From NCBI RefSeq assembly GCF_018742245.1, contig NZ_CP036132.1, positions 1,483,001 through 1,547,000 on the forward strand: a stretch of DNA of 64,000 nt. The letters are read 5' to 3'. The notes under the pieces are model-generated. The model did not search any database. It was not told the origin of the DNA and saw nothing but the letters and a program-made list of their open reading frames with translations. Below, piece after piece: positions 19,732-27,682 of this stretch (positions are counted from its first letter, which is position 1; each line of letters opens with the position of its first letter). This DNA is from Bacillus mycoides. GTDB lineage: Bacteria > Bacillota > Bacilli > Bacillales > Bacillaceae_G. The translations under genes and the position numbers were made by a program.

Positions 19732-20187
19732 GTGAAATGGATTGTAAAAGATGTGGAACAGTTTGAGCAAGCGAGGGAGTATGTAGATACAGGGATTATC
19801 CCCCTTTTGTCTATTTCGGCAGCAAAAGAAATGAAAATGGTTGTAGAGCAAGGTGAATTTATTGAGGCTTTGAGTATGGAGTTGGAAAGGGAGTATAAAG
19901 GAAGAGTGCTTTTACTGCCCGCATTTACGTATTTGGTAGAGAGCCAAAAGAATGAAAAAGACCGTTTGCAAGAATGGACAGATCATTTGCAAAGGCAAGG
20001 TTTTAAGCATATTGCCTATGTGACAAGTGATTTTTCATGGAAAGAAGATATGCAAGAGTTGCAGGGTGATTTATTTTGGTTTCCATCGTTATCATTAGAG
20101 CAATTTAGTGATCAAGCGAAAAGGGAAGTTATTCGTGCTCACATAAAAAATATTATGGTAATGTTGGAAGAAAGATGGATAAGGTAA
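19732..20187 (+). CDS. ypiF: YpiF-like DUF2487 protein
   Basis: A 151-residue soluble protein starting MKWIVKDVEQFEQAREYVDTG. It shows the alternating strand-helix pattern of the DUF2487 family (LLLPAFTYL, HIAYVTSDFSW, LFWFPSLSLEQF). Start is GTG 19732 behind GGAGGGGAGAAAA. It lies immediately before qcrABC, the position of ypiF in B. subtilis. The function is not known. Confidence 0.7.
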   Translation: MKWIVKDVEQFEQAREYVDTGIIPLLSISAAKEMKMVVEQGEFIEALSMELEREYKGRVLLLPAFTYLVESQKNEKDRLQEWTDHLQRQGFKHIAYVTSDFSWKEDMQELQGDLFWFPSLSLEQFSDQAKREVIRAHIKNIMVMLEERWIR

Positions 20188-20227
20188 TAATAAACAGAAA
20201 GTTCTTATTATTATGAGTAGTATGATA

Positions 20228-20256
20228 TTGACCTATACAAGAGGGTATTATATCAT
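20228..20256 (+). promoter_or_regulatory. Candidate sigma-A promoter of qcrABC
   Basis: TTGACC (20228-20233), 17-base spacer, TATCAT (20251-20256), about 75 bases before the qcrA start. Confidence 0.6.
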
Positions 20257-20331
20257 GATAGTGTCCTAGTATTTATTTTTTATATAATTTTTTCACGAGG
20301 GGACAATTTCTGATAGAGGGGGGAAATTTTC

Positions 20332-20844
20332 GTGAGCGAGAAAGAACATCGTGTGTCAAGAAGACAGTTTTTAAATTACACACTTACAGGGGTAGGAGGC
20401 TTTATGGCGGCGGGTATTTTAATGCCGATGACGCGGTTTGCGCTTGATCCGGTGTTAAGAAAAGAAGCGGGAACAGATATGGTTGCTGTTGGACAAGTAA
20501 AGGATATTACAACAGAGCCGAAGCGCTTCGATTTTAAGGTGAAGCAGGTTGACGGATGGTACAAGTCTGAAGAGCCAAAATCTGCTTGGGTGCATAAAGA
20601 TGAAAGCGGAGACATTGTTGCGTTTTCTCCAGTGTGTAAACATTTAGGTTGTACAGTGAACTGGAATTCGGACAAAGCACATCCTAATCAATTCTTTTGC
20701 CCGTGTCACGGGGGACGTTACACAAAAGATGGGATGAACATTAAAGGCACACCGCCTCTTGCTCCACTTGACGTATACGAATCCAAAGTAAAAGATGGAA
20801 CACTTTATTTAGGAAAAGCGAAGCCAAAAGGGGGTGCAAAGTAG
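20332..20844 (+). CDS. qcrA: Menaquinol:cytochrome c reductase, Rieske iron-sulfur subunit
   Basis: QcrA carries the [2Fe-2S] centre of the bc-type complex. A twin-arginine motif SRRQFL (about residues 9-14) followed by a hydrophobic helix suggests Tat-dependent membrane insertion. Cluster ligands CKHLGC (about 103-108) and CPCHGG (about 124-129) are intact. GTG 20332 follows GAGGGGGGAAATTTTC. It is joined directly to qcrB without a gap. Confidence 0.96.
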   Translation: MSEKEHRVSRRQFLNYTLTGVGGFMAAGILMPMTRFALDPVLRKEAGTDMVAVGQVKDITTEPKRFDFKVKQVDGWYKSEEPKSAWVHKDESGDIVAFSPVCKHLGCTVNWNSDKAHPNQFFCPCHGGRYTKDGMNIKGTPPLAPLDVYESKVKDGTLYLGKAKPKGGAK

Positions 20845-21519
20845 ATGCTAAATAAAATTTATGATTGGGTGGACGAACGTTTAGATATTACACCGATATG
20901 GCGTGATATCGCTGATCATGAAGTACCTGAGCATGTTAACCCGGCGCATCACTTTTCTGCATTCGTCTACTGCTTCGGAGGACTTACCTTTTTCGTTACT
21001 GTAATTCAAATTTTGTCTGGAATGTTTTTAACGATGTATTATGTGCCTGATATTAAAAATGCTTGGGAGTCGGTTTACTATTTACAAAATGAAGTTGCGT
21101 ATGGACAAATTGTTCGTGGTATGCACCACTGGGGTGCCAGTCTCGTAATTGTAATGATGTTTTTACATACACTCAGAGTTTTCTTCCAGGGTGCGTATAA
21201 AAAGCCTCGTGAGTTAAACTGGATTGTTGGTGTTCTTATTTTCTTTGTTATGTTAGGTCTTGGTTTTACCGGATATTTATTACCGTGGGATATGAAAGCT
21301 TTATTTGCTACGAAAGTAGGGATTCAAATCGCAGAGCAAACGCCGCTCATTGGTCCTTATATTAAAACATTACTCGCTGGTCATTCCGAAATTGTTGGCG
21401 CTCAAACATTAACTCGCTTCTTTGCTATTCACGTCTTCTTCTTACCAGCAGCACTTCTAGGTTTAATGGCCTTCCACTTCATCATGATTCGCAAACAAGG
21501 TATTTCCGGTCCGCTATAA
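20845..21519 (+). CDS. qcrB: Menaquinol:cytochrome c reductase, cytochrome b subunit
   Basis: This is the cytochrome b6-like subunit (224 aa) with four membrane helices. Haem-ligand histidines are visible in MHHWGAS (about residues 93-99), FLHTLR (about 107-112), and FFAIHVFFLP (about 193) plus FHFIMIRKQG. The GFTGYLLPW quinol-site segment is at about 140. It starts at the base after the qcrA stop. In Bacillus the second half of a mitochondrial cytochrome b is fused to qcrC instead. Confidence 0.96.
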   Translation: MLNKIYDWVDERLDITPIWRDIADHEVPEHVNPAHHFSAFVYCFGGLTFFVTVIQILSGMFLTMYYVPDIKNAWESVYYLQNEVAYGQIVRGMHHWGASLVIVMMFLHTLRVFFQGAYKKPRELNWIVGVLIFFVMLGLGFTGYLLPWDMKALFATKVGIQIAEQTPLIGPYIKTLLAGHSEIVGAQTLTRFFAIHVFFLPAALLGLMAFHFIMIRKQGISGPL

Positions 21520-21562
21520 GAGATTGCTAAATTAAAGGGGAAAGAACAAAAGGAGGGAGATT

Positions 21563-22330
21563 ATGCATCGCGGCAAAGGGATGAAGTTTGTAGGAGATTC
21601 TCGGGTACCAGTAGCCCGGAAACCAAATATTCCAAAAGATTATTCTGAATATCCAGGGAAAACAGAAGCGTTTTGGCCGAATTTCTTGTTAAAAGAATGG
21701 ATGGTTGGTGCAGTTTTTTTAATCGGTTATTTATGTTTAACAGTGGCGCATCCGTCACCGCTTGAGAGAATGGCGGATCCTACAGATGCAGGATATATAC
21801 CACTTCCAGATTGGTATTTCTTATTCTTGTATCAGTTATTAAAGTATTCGTATGCTTCAGGCTCATTTACTGTAATTGGTGCGTTTATTATGCCGGGGAT
21901 TGCGTTTGGAGCGTTACTATTAGCTCCATTTCTTGATCGAGGCCCAGAAAGACGCCCGCTGAAGCGGCCTGTGGCAACTGGATTTATGCTTTTAGCAATT
22001 GCATCGATTATCTTTTTAACTTGGGAATCTGTAGCACACCACGACTGGGAAGCTGCAAAAAAACAGGGAGCAATTGTAAAAACAGCACCAGTTGATAAAA
22101 ATGATGATGGATACAAGTTAATGCAAAAAAATACTTGTTTAACATGTCATGGTGACAATTTACAGGGCGGTGCGGCAGCACCCGCTTTACAAAACTTAAC
22201 TTTAAAACCAGAAGAAATCGCTAAAATTGCGAAAGATGGAAAAGGTTCAATGCCTAAAGGGGTATTTAAAGGTACAGATGAGGAACTGAAAAAGCTTTCG
22301 GAATTCGTTGCAAAGTATAATAAAAAATAA
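21563..22330 (+). CDS. qcrC: Menaquinol:cytochrome c reductase, subunit IV-cytochrome c fusion
   Basis: The 255-residue protein fuses an N-terminal subunit-IV-like part with three hydrophobic helices (about 40-165), containing PLPDWYFLFLYQLLKY, to a C-terminal class I cytochrome c with haem site CLTCHG (about residue 191) and axial methionine in GSMPKG. ATG 21563 follows AAAAGGAGGGAG. The operon ends 10 bases before an insertion sequence; no terminator remains visible between qcrC and the element. Confidence 0.96.
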   Translation: MHRGKGMKFVGDSRVPVARKPNIPKDYSEYPGKTEAFWPNFLLKEWMVGAVFLIGYLCLTVAHPSPLERMADPTDAGYIPLPDWYFLFLYQLLKYSYASGSFTVIGAFIMPGIAFGALLLAPFLDRGPERRPLKRPVATGFMLLAIASIIFLTWESVAHHDWEAAKKQGAIVKTAPVDKNDDGYKLMQKNTCLTCHGDNLQGGAAAPALQNLTLKPEEIAKIAKDGKGSMPKGVFKGTDEELKKLSEFVAKYNKK

Positions 22331-22386
22331 TAGAAAAGCTGACTACAAAATTGAAGTGACCCCCGAAAGTTAGACAGGTCGTTTCA

Positions 22387-23145
22387 TTAGGCAGCTTCTA
22401 GGGTATGAGCCCGGTATTGTACCGGGCTCATACCCTTTAATTTTGCCTTAATTCTTTTATGATTATAGTATTCTATATACTTTGCTAATTCTTGTTTGAA
22501 ATGTGTTATACTTTCAAATTCTTTTCGATACAGAAATTCTGATTTCATGATACCAAAGAAATTTTCAATAACGGCATTGTCATAACAGTTTCCTTTGCGA
22601 GACATACTTTGAGTAATGCCACAGTTCTTAAGAGAATGACGGTATTGTTTCATTTGATAGTGCCAACCTTGATCAGAATGAATGAGGAGTTTATCCTGAT
22701 CTGTTATACGTTCAAAAGCTTGATCTAACATCGTTGAAACAAGGGAATAGGTCGGTCTTGAACCAATTGTATAGGTAATAATTTCACTATTAAACAAATC
22801 CAACATTGGTGATAAGTATAACTTCTCCCCAAATAACTTAAACTCCGTAATATCTGTAACCCACTTTTCATTTGGTTTTACAGCTTGGAAGTTGCGATTT
22901 AAAATATTTGGCGCAATTTTCCCAACTGTCCCTTTGTAAGAGCGATATTTTTTCATACGAACAAGACATTTTAACCCTAATTCTTTCATAAGGCGATACA
23001 CTTTTTTATGATTTACTTTGTGTCCACGATTCATAAGTTCATCACGAATACGACGATACCCATAACACCCATCGTGTTCATTATAAATAGCTTGAATCAG
23101 TTCTTTTACTTCTGCATTTGGATCAGGACGATTGAACTGTTTCAT
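22387..23145 (-). CDS. IS3-family transposase OrfB (DDE catalytic domain)
   Basis: The 252 residues from the first ATG contain an HTH_21-type N-terminus (CYGYRRIRDEL), then the DDE catalytic core: first Asp in WVTDITEF, second in LLIHSDQGWHY, and Glu in NAVIENFFGIMKSE. All three appear intact. The frame is open upstream of this ATG and overlaps orfA in the -1 frame, so the real product is probably an OrfAB fusion made by ribosomal slippage at the A5 run (complement of 23253-23257). No disabling mutation is seen. Confidence 0.92.
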   Translation of the reverse strand: MKQFNRPDPNAEVKELIQAIYNEHDGCYGYRRIRDELMNRGHKVNHKKVYRLMKELGLKCLVRMKKYRSYKGTVGKIAPNILNRNFQAVKPNEKWVTDITEFKLFGEKLYLSPMLDLFNSEIITYTIGSRPTYSLVSTMLDQAFERITDQDKLLIHSDQGWHYQMKQYRHSLKNCGITQSMSRKGNCYDNAVIENFFGIMKSEFLYRKEFESITHFKQELAKYIEYYNHKRIKAKLKGMSPVQYRAHTLEAA

Positions 23146-23225
23146 CCAGTAATAGTACGTACTACGTGGAATGTTTGCGAGTTGAAGTAACTCCTTGACA
23201 GGAAATTCATGCCTTAACTCATAGA

Positions 23226-23732
23226 TTACTTGCGCTTTGTCTTGTTTGGTGATTTTTCCTTGTTTTGAACTAAGGCATTCAACTTTTTTAAATATGCATT
23301 TTCCATCCGTAAACGCTCATTTTCGGCTTGTAGTGCTTCTATTGAACCTTCTACTACTGGTTTTATTTTTTTATCTTTCATGGTTGGACGCCCCTTTTTC
23401 TTTGATTGTAGGGCATCCAATCCTCCTGTTTCATAGGCTATTTTCCATTTCCGAAGTGTTTCATAAGACGGAATATTGAAAAGCGCCGCTGTTTCTCTGA
23501 TAGATGTCCCGTGTTCATTCATATAATAAAGTACATCTAGTTTATACTGAGCTGAGTATAATGTATAGCACTTGTCAAAGGCCCTTTCACCTGAAGATTC
23601 ATATCGTCTAATCCACTCACGAATTAAAACAGGAGTAACTCCTATAGATTTAGCAATTGTTTTTCCACTCTCTGAACCATCTAAATATCGTTTCACCGCT
23701 TGGATTTTTTCTTTTGAAGAAAATTTAGCCAT
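23226..23732 (-). CDS. IS3-family transposase OrfA (helix-turn-helix)
   Basis: The 168-residue protein has two helix-turn-helix segments (KTIAKSIGVTPVLIREWIRRYE and TSIRETAALFNIPSYETLRKWK, each partly quoted here by residues around 25-45 and 75-95) and a C-terminal coiled coil EALQAENERLRMENAYLKKL for dimerisation. ATG at 23730-23732 follows GGAGGTGCATTTTTT on the minus strand. It ends with a lysine-rich tail over the A5 slippery run that leads into orfB. Confidence 0.92.
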   Translation of the reverse strand: MAKFSSKEKIQAVKRYLDGSESGKTIAKSIGVTPVLIREWIRRYESSGERAFDKCYTLYSAQYKLDVLYYMNEHGTSIRETAALFNIPSYETLRKWKIAYETGGLDALQSKKKGRPTMKDKKIKPVVEGSIEALQAENERLRMENAYLKKLNALVQNKEKSPNKTKRK

Positions 23733-23807
23733 AAAAAATGCACCTCCAATTGTTAGACCGTGTCTAACAATTGGGGTGCACTTCAAATCTGTAGTCAGCT
23801 TTTTATT

Positions 23808-23834
23808 TTGATGACGGAAAGTTTGCTATATAAT
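23808..23834 (+). promoter_or_regulatory. Weak candidate promoter between IS and ypjA
   Basis: TTGATG (23808-23813) and TATAAT (23829-23834) with a short 15-base spacer, immediately outside the right end of the insertion sequence. It could serve ypjA now that the element separates it from qcrABC. Confidence 0.35.
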
Positions 23835-23888
23835 AGAGTAGAGTTCGATGAAAGAATTACTTTGTTTGAAAGGTGTTGGACATACAGC

Positions 23889-24479
23889 TTGGTTTACTTG
23901 TATGCAATGTTAAGGCAACGTTCGGTACTATTATTTTTATTGGTTGTTAACATATTAGGTACAATTTACGGATTCATATGGTATGGAAATCAATTAAAAG
24001 AAACCTCACCTATATTTTGGCCGTTTGTACCAGATAGCCCTATGGCAAGTCTCTTTTTTGTCTTTGTTTTAATTGCTTTTTTGATGAAGAAGAACTGGGG
24101 GTTAATAGAAGCGTTAGCGATAGTTACTTTAATAAAATATGGTATTTGGGCTGTTGTTGTAAATGGGGTTATGATTTATGTAAAAGGTCCTATTGGCCTT
24201 ATGGGATATATGTTAATGTTATCTCATTTTGCGATGGCAGTGCAGGGGATGTTATATGCTCCGTTTTATCGGATAAAAAAATGGCACTTCACTGTAGCTG
24301 GCATATGGACATTACATAATGATGCAATTGATTATTTATTTTGGCAAATGCCGAGATACGGGATTATGCATTTGTTTGTAGAGAAAATTGGTTATTTTAC
24401 GTTTTGGTTAAGTATTGTTGTACTGTGTATTACATATTATTATTGCTTACGTGAGAACCGAAAACAGTTTTCTTTATGA
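23889..24479 (+). CDS. ypjA: DUF1405 membrane protein YpjA
   Basis: A polytopic membrane protein of about 196 residues with five or six helices, starting with a hydrophobic segment after MLRQRSVLL (NILGTIYGFIWYG is characteristic). Location after qcrC matches YpjA. The start is uncertain: the frame is open from inside the insertion sequence, with ATG at 23811 and ATG at 23907. I place it at TTG 23889, 13 bases after AAAGGTG and after the candidate promoter. Function is unknown. The insertion sequence lies 90 bases upstream, so its coupling to qcrABC has been changed. Confidence 0.7.
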   Translation: MVYLYAMLRQRSVLLFLLVVNILGTIYGFIWYGNQLKETSPIFWPFVPDSPMASLFFVFVLIAFLMKKNWGLIEALAIVTLIKYGIWAVVVNGVMIYVKGPIGLMGYMLMLSHFAMAVQGMLYAPFYRIKKWHFTVAGIWTLHNDAIDYLFWQMPRYGIMHLFVEKIGYFTFWLSIVVLCITYYYCLRENRKQFSL

Positions 24480-24504
24480 TGATGAGGACATTTAGGGGGA
24501 GAAA

Positions 24505-25191
24505 ATGAAGAAAAATAAGAGTGGTATAAACATATTGGATCGATTGATCACTTTAGTAGTTTCCTATAGCATAGCATTTTCTGTTTTCGCTCTCGCGGCA
24601 ACGATAGTTGTATATGGAAAATGGTTGTATTATTTAGAAATTGATTTTTTAAATATTCCAGATTTAGCGGATATGACGAAAGATGAAATTAAGAGAAACT
24701 ATGACGTGCTTATTACATATTTATCGCCGTTTTATGAAGGTGCATTACAATTGCCGACATTAGATATGTCCACAAATGGCCGCATTCATTTTGTGGATGT
24801 TAAAAATATTTTGGTAAAGATTCAATATATAATGTATGGAACGATTGTAATTGCTGTATTAGGAGGAGCGTATTTAATAAAAAAGAAAAAAGAAAAGTTT
24901 TTACTTCACGGAGCGATTCTTACAATTATTTTTCCAATAGCTCTTACGTTACCAATTGCTATTAATTTTGAAAAGAGTTTCGTATTATTTCACAAGCTTT
25001 TATTTAGCAATGATTATTGGATGTTTGATATTGAAACAGATCCGGTTATTTTAATGTTACCGGAAGAATTCTTTATGCATGCTGCATGTGTTATTTTATT
25101 ATTGATTTTAGGCGGTAGCATACTTTGTTACGGTGTGTATAAATATTTAGTGAAAAAGAAAAGGATTTCAAAGAAAAAATTCTCTGTTTAA
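24505..25191 (+). CDS. DUF1461/TIGR01906-type integral membrane protein
   Basis: The 228-residue protein has an N-terminal membrane helix (about 14-40), an extracytoplasmic loop with the NYDVLITYLSPFYEGALQLP region (about residues 69-88) and three further helices, the pattern of the TIGR01906 membrane protein family. It lies 25 bases after ypjA and has no equivalent at this place in B. subtilis. Role unknown. Its stop codon TAA lies in the loop of its own terminator, so its last residues are encoded by the terminator stem. Confidence 0.65.
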   Translation: MKKNKSGINILDRLITLVVSYSIAFSVFALAATIVVYGKWLYYLEIDFLNIPDLADMTKDEIKRNYDVLITYLSPFYEGALQLPTLDMSTNGRIHFVDVKNILVKIQYIMYGTIVIAVLGGAYLIKKKKEKFLLHGAILTIIFPIALTLPIAINFEKSFVLFHKLLFSNDYWMFDIETDPVILMLPEEFFMHAACVILLLILGGSILCYGVYKYLVKKKRISKKKFSV

Positions 25192-25205
25192 AGAGAATTT
25201 TTTTG
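25176..25205 (+). terminator. Terminator overlapping the end of the DUF1461 gene
   Basis: Stem AAATTCTCT/AGAGAATTT with the stop codon in the loop (GTTTAA) and T run. Confidence 0.85.
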
Positions 25206-25298
25206 TTTTCATAGAGATAATATATTTTTTGATTTTGTTCTGTTCTATTCTTGTCCAATTCCACATATTTTGTACTAGTAGTTATAGGGGGGACCGGG

Positions 25299-26084
25299 AT
25301 GAAGAGAACATTAATTGGACTGATAGCATTTCTAATTATAATGTTTCCAGTACGTATATACGCTGAAGAGTGGAGTGAACTAACTGGATTGCTAGATGAC
25401 TCTTTGCAGTTAGTGAAGAAAAAAGAAGATGATAAGGCAATACAAGTACTGCACCATTTCTCAGAGCAGTTTCTATCAAAGGAAAATGAAAATAATTCAA
25501 AAGTAACTCCGGGACAAATTAGAGTCGTTTCTTTAGCATACGATAAGGCGAAACAATCTCTCGCGGAAGATTTAGATAGGCAAGTTAAAGTTGATAATAT
25601 GTTAGCGTTACAACTTGCTGTTGATGCACAAGTATCTAAATATCAGCCACTTTGGATGGAAAGAGAAAGAAAGATAATGAATGCTTTTTCTCAAGTAGAA
25701 AAAGCGATGGAAAAAGACGATGATGGACAGTTCCAACAGACGCTAAATACACTTTTAAATGAATTTAATATTATTTATCCTAGTTTAATGATTGCCCTGC
25801 CAGAAAACGAAGCACAGCGTGTAAATGCACATTTATCTTATTTGGATGAATTTCGTAACGTTATGTTAAAAACGAAAGGTGGACAAATGCAACTAGGGAT
25901 TATTAAAGGTGATTTGCAAAAAATATTTCATACAGTAAAAAAAGATGAGATTGCTCCCTCTCTCATTTGGTTTATGACAATTACTGGAGGACTTATTTTG
26001 TTCACTTTAACGTATGTTGGATGGAGAAAGTATAAAGGGGAGAGAGAGAAGCGGAGAAGTAACTTGCATTCTAAAGATAGATAA
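25299..26084 (+). CDS. ypjB: Sporulation protein YpjB
   Basis: The 261-residue protein has an N-terminal signal sequence (MKRTLIGLIAFLIIMFPVRIYAEE), a long helical extracytoplasmic domain and a C-terminal membrane helix (about residues 227-247) followed by a basic tail. This matches YpjB, a sporulation-associated membrane protein of unclear role in B. subtilis. ATG 25299 follows AGGGGGGACCGGG; the upstream open frame to 25251 has no support. Confidence 0.78.
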   Translation: MKRTLIGLIAFLIIMFPVRIYAEEWSELTGLLDDSLQLVKKKEDDKAIQVLHHFSEQFLSKENENNSKVTPGQIRVVSLAYDKAKQSLAEDLDRQVKVDNMLALQLAVDAQVSKYQPLWMERERKIMNAFSQVEKAMEKDDDGQFQQTLNTLLNEFNIIYPSLMIALPENEAQRVNAHLSYLDEFRNVMLKTKGGQMQLGIIKGDLQKIFHTVKKDEIAPSLIWFMTITGGLILFTLTYVGWRKYKGEREKRRSNLHSKDR

Positions 26085-26122
26085 TGCGTATAAATAAAGA
26101 TACGGATTGTAAGGTTTATTTA

Positions 26123-26151
26123 TTGACAACGGTGGAAGAAAAAAATAGAAT
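26123..26151 (+). promoter_or_regulatory. Sigma-A promoter of zinc metallopeptidase gene
   Basis: Perfect -35 TTGACA (26123-26128), 17-base spacer and TAGAAT (26146-26151). Confidence 0.7.
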
Positions 26152-26189
26152 GAGAAGTACTATAATTAAAACTTCAATGGAGGTTTATG

Positions 26190-26870
26190 ATGTTTTATTT
26201 AATTTACTTCGCGATCATTTTGATCATACCGTTGTATGCACAGTCCAAAGTACGTAGTGCCTATAGCAAGTATTCACAAGTTTATTCAACATCAGGTATG
26301 ACAGGAGCGGAAGTGGCTCGGAAAATTTTAGATGAAAATGGATTGTACAATGTAGCTGTAGAAGAAACGCCAGGTCATTTGTCAGATCATTATGACCCGC
26401 GTGTAAAGACGGTTAGATTATCGACAGATAACTACTATGGTCATTCAGTTGCTGGTACAGCTGTAGCAGCACATGAAGTAGGACACGCAATTCAAGATGC
26501 GAAAGATTATAACTTCATGCGTGTACGCCATTCGTTAGTGCCAGTTGCTAATTTTGGTTCAAACATGTCATGGGTTTTTGTCCTAATTGGTGTATTTGCA
26601 CAAATGTCTGGTTTGTTGTTACTAGGAATTATTTTAATGGCAGCAGGTGTTGTTTTCCAACTTGTTACATTACCAGTTGAGTTTGATGCATCAAAACGTG
26701 CAATGCAACAAATTGAAGCACTTGGTATCGTATCGACAGATGAGTACGGTCAAGCTCGTAAAGTATTAAATGCGGCAGCATTAACATATGTAGCAGCAGC
26801 TGCTGTAGCAGTATTTGAATTATTACGTCTCGTATTAATTTATACTGGTATGCAGCGTAGCGACGATTAA
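26190..26870 (+). CDS. Membrane zinc metallopeptidase (YugP-like, Zn_peptidase_2)
   Basis: The 226-residue protein has an N-terminal anchor, the zinc-binding HEVGH motif (in AAHEVGHAIQDA, about residues 94-105), and three or four further hydrophobic helices. It matches the YugP/Zn_peptidase_2 family of membrane metallopeptidases of unknown substrate. ATG 26190 leaves six bases after GGAGG; ATG 26187 is an alternative. The C-terminal EFDASKRAMQQIEALG region carries a further conserved Glu/Asp that may complete the zinc site. Confidence 0.88.
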   Translation: MFYLIYFAIILIIPLYAQSKVRSAYSKYSQVYSTSGMTGAEVARKILDENGLYNVAVEETPGHLSDHYDPRVKTVRLSTDNYYGHSVAGTAVAAHEVGHAIQDAKDYNFMRVRHSLVPVANFGSNMSWVFVLIGVFAQMSGLLLLGIILMAAGVVFQLVTLPVEFDASKRAMQQIEALGIVSTDEYGQARKVLNAAALTYVAAAAVAVFELLRLVLIYTGMQRSDD

Positions 26871-26898
26871 AGACTATCAATTATGATAGTCTTTTTTT
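26871..26898 (+). terminator. Terminator of zinc metallopeptidase gene
   Basis: Perfect stem AGACTATCA/TGATAGTCT, 4-base loop, T run. Confidence 0.9.
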
Positions 26899-27003
26899 GT
26901 TTTGTGGATTGAATCTTATAATATGTTACAAATGGAAATAATAGAGAGAATATGGGGTATAGAACTAATTAAAATAAAGATAAGTATGGAATGATGAAAG
27001 AAG

Positions 27004-27654
27004 GTGACAGACATAGAATATCCAGATCATTTAGTTAAACAAGTGAGGGAGCGAAGTGCTACATACCAATTAGAAGGTTTTTTAAGTGGACAGGGCCCTA
27101 GAAATCCGAAATTAATGCTTGTTGGAGAAGCACCTGGTGAAACAGAAATTCATAATGGGATTCCGTTTAGCGGGAGAGCAGGAAAGCATTTAATGGAGTT
27201 TTTAGAACGTATTCACGTTACAAGGGAAGAAGTATATATTACGAGTGCGGTGCGGAGTAGACCTTATAAATGGAGAGAGAAAAGGGAACGAAATGGCGAA
27301 ATAATACAGAAAAGGTATAATAGAACGCCAAATCAAGGAGAAATACTTGCCCATGCACCTTTGTTAGATTATGAGTTGGAACTTATACAGCCGCCTGTTA
27401 TTGTTACACTTGGTAATATTGCATTACAGCGTTTAGTTGGTAAAAATAATAAAATTACGGATGTTCATGGCGAATTGTTAAAGCAACCTGTGCAGCAATT
27501 GAAAGATAGTAGCGGTACAGAATTTATATGGACTGAAAAAGAATATGATATATTTCCAACTTTTCATCCAGCTTCAATTTTTTATAATCGTAGTTTATTG
27601 GAGCTCATTTATGAGGATTTGGAGAAACTGAAAAGATATGTAATAAAAAACTAG
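27004..27654 (+). CDS. Uracil-DNA glycosylase superfamily protein without cysteines
   Basis: The 216-residue protein carries the family-4-type motif A GEAPGETE (about residues 39-46), the FSGRAGKHL segment, TLGNIALQRL and a C-terminal HPAS motif (about 190). These place it in the uracil-DNA glycosylase superfamily, which removes uracil or deaminated bases from DNA. Unlike true family 4 enzymes it has no cysteine at all, so it cannot hold the [4Fe-4S] cluster. GTG 27004 is the first start in the frame but lies very close to AAGAAG, so the exact start is uncertain. It converges with ypjC. Confidence 0.8.
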   Translation: MTDIEYPDHLVKQVRERSATYQLEGFLSGQGPRNPKLMLVGEAPGETEIHNGIPFSGRAGKHLMEFLERIHVTREEVYITSAVRSRPYKWREKRERNGEIIQKRYNRTPNQGEILAHAPLLDYELELIQPPVIVTLGNIALQRLVGKNNKITDVHGELLKQPVQQLKDSSGTEFIWTEKEYDIFPTFHPASIFYNRSLLELIYEDLEKLKRYVIKN

Positions 27655-27676
27655 AAAAGCTAAAGAGCTTTTCTAG
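27651..27676. terminator. Bidirectional terminator between UDG-like gene and ypjC
   Basis: Perfect stem CTAGAAAAGCT/AGCTTTTCTAG with a 4-base loop, between converging genes; A run on the left and T-rich on the right. Confidence 0.8.
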
Positions 27677-27682
27677 TTGAAT

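Larger units (their letters stand above)
22337..23800 (-). mobile_element. IS3-family (IS150-type) insertion sequence with AGCT flanks
   Basis: The element spans about 22341-23796 (1456 bp). Its ends form an imperfect inverted repeat of about 38 bp: GACTACAAAATTGAAGTGAC... on the left against the complement of the right end, sharing GACTACA, TTGAAGTG, CCCC and GTTAGACA. AGCT flanks both sides (22337-22340 and 23797-23800), consistent with a 4-bp target duplication, though AGCT is a palindrome and could extend the terminal repeat. It carries orfA and orfB on the minus strand, opposite to the host genes, between qcrC and ypjA. Confidence 0.93.
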
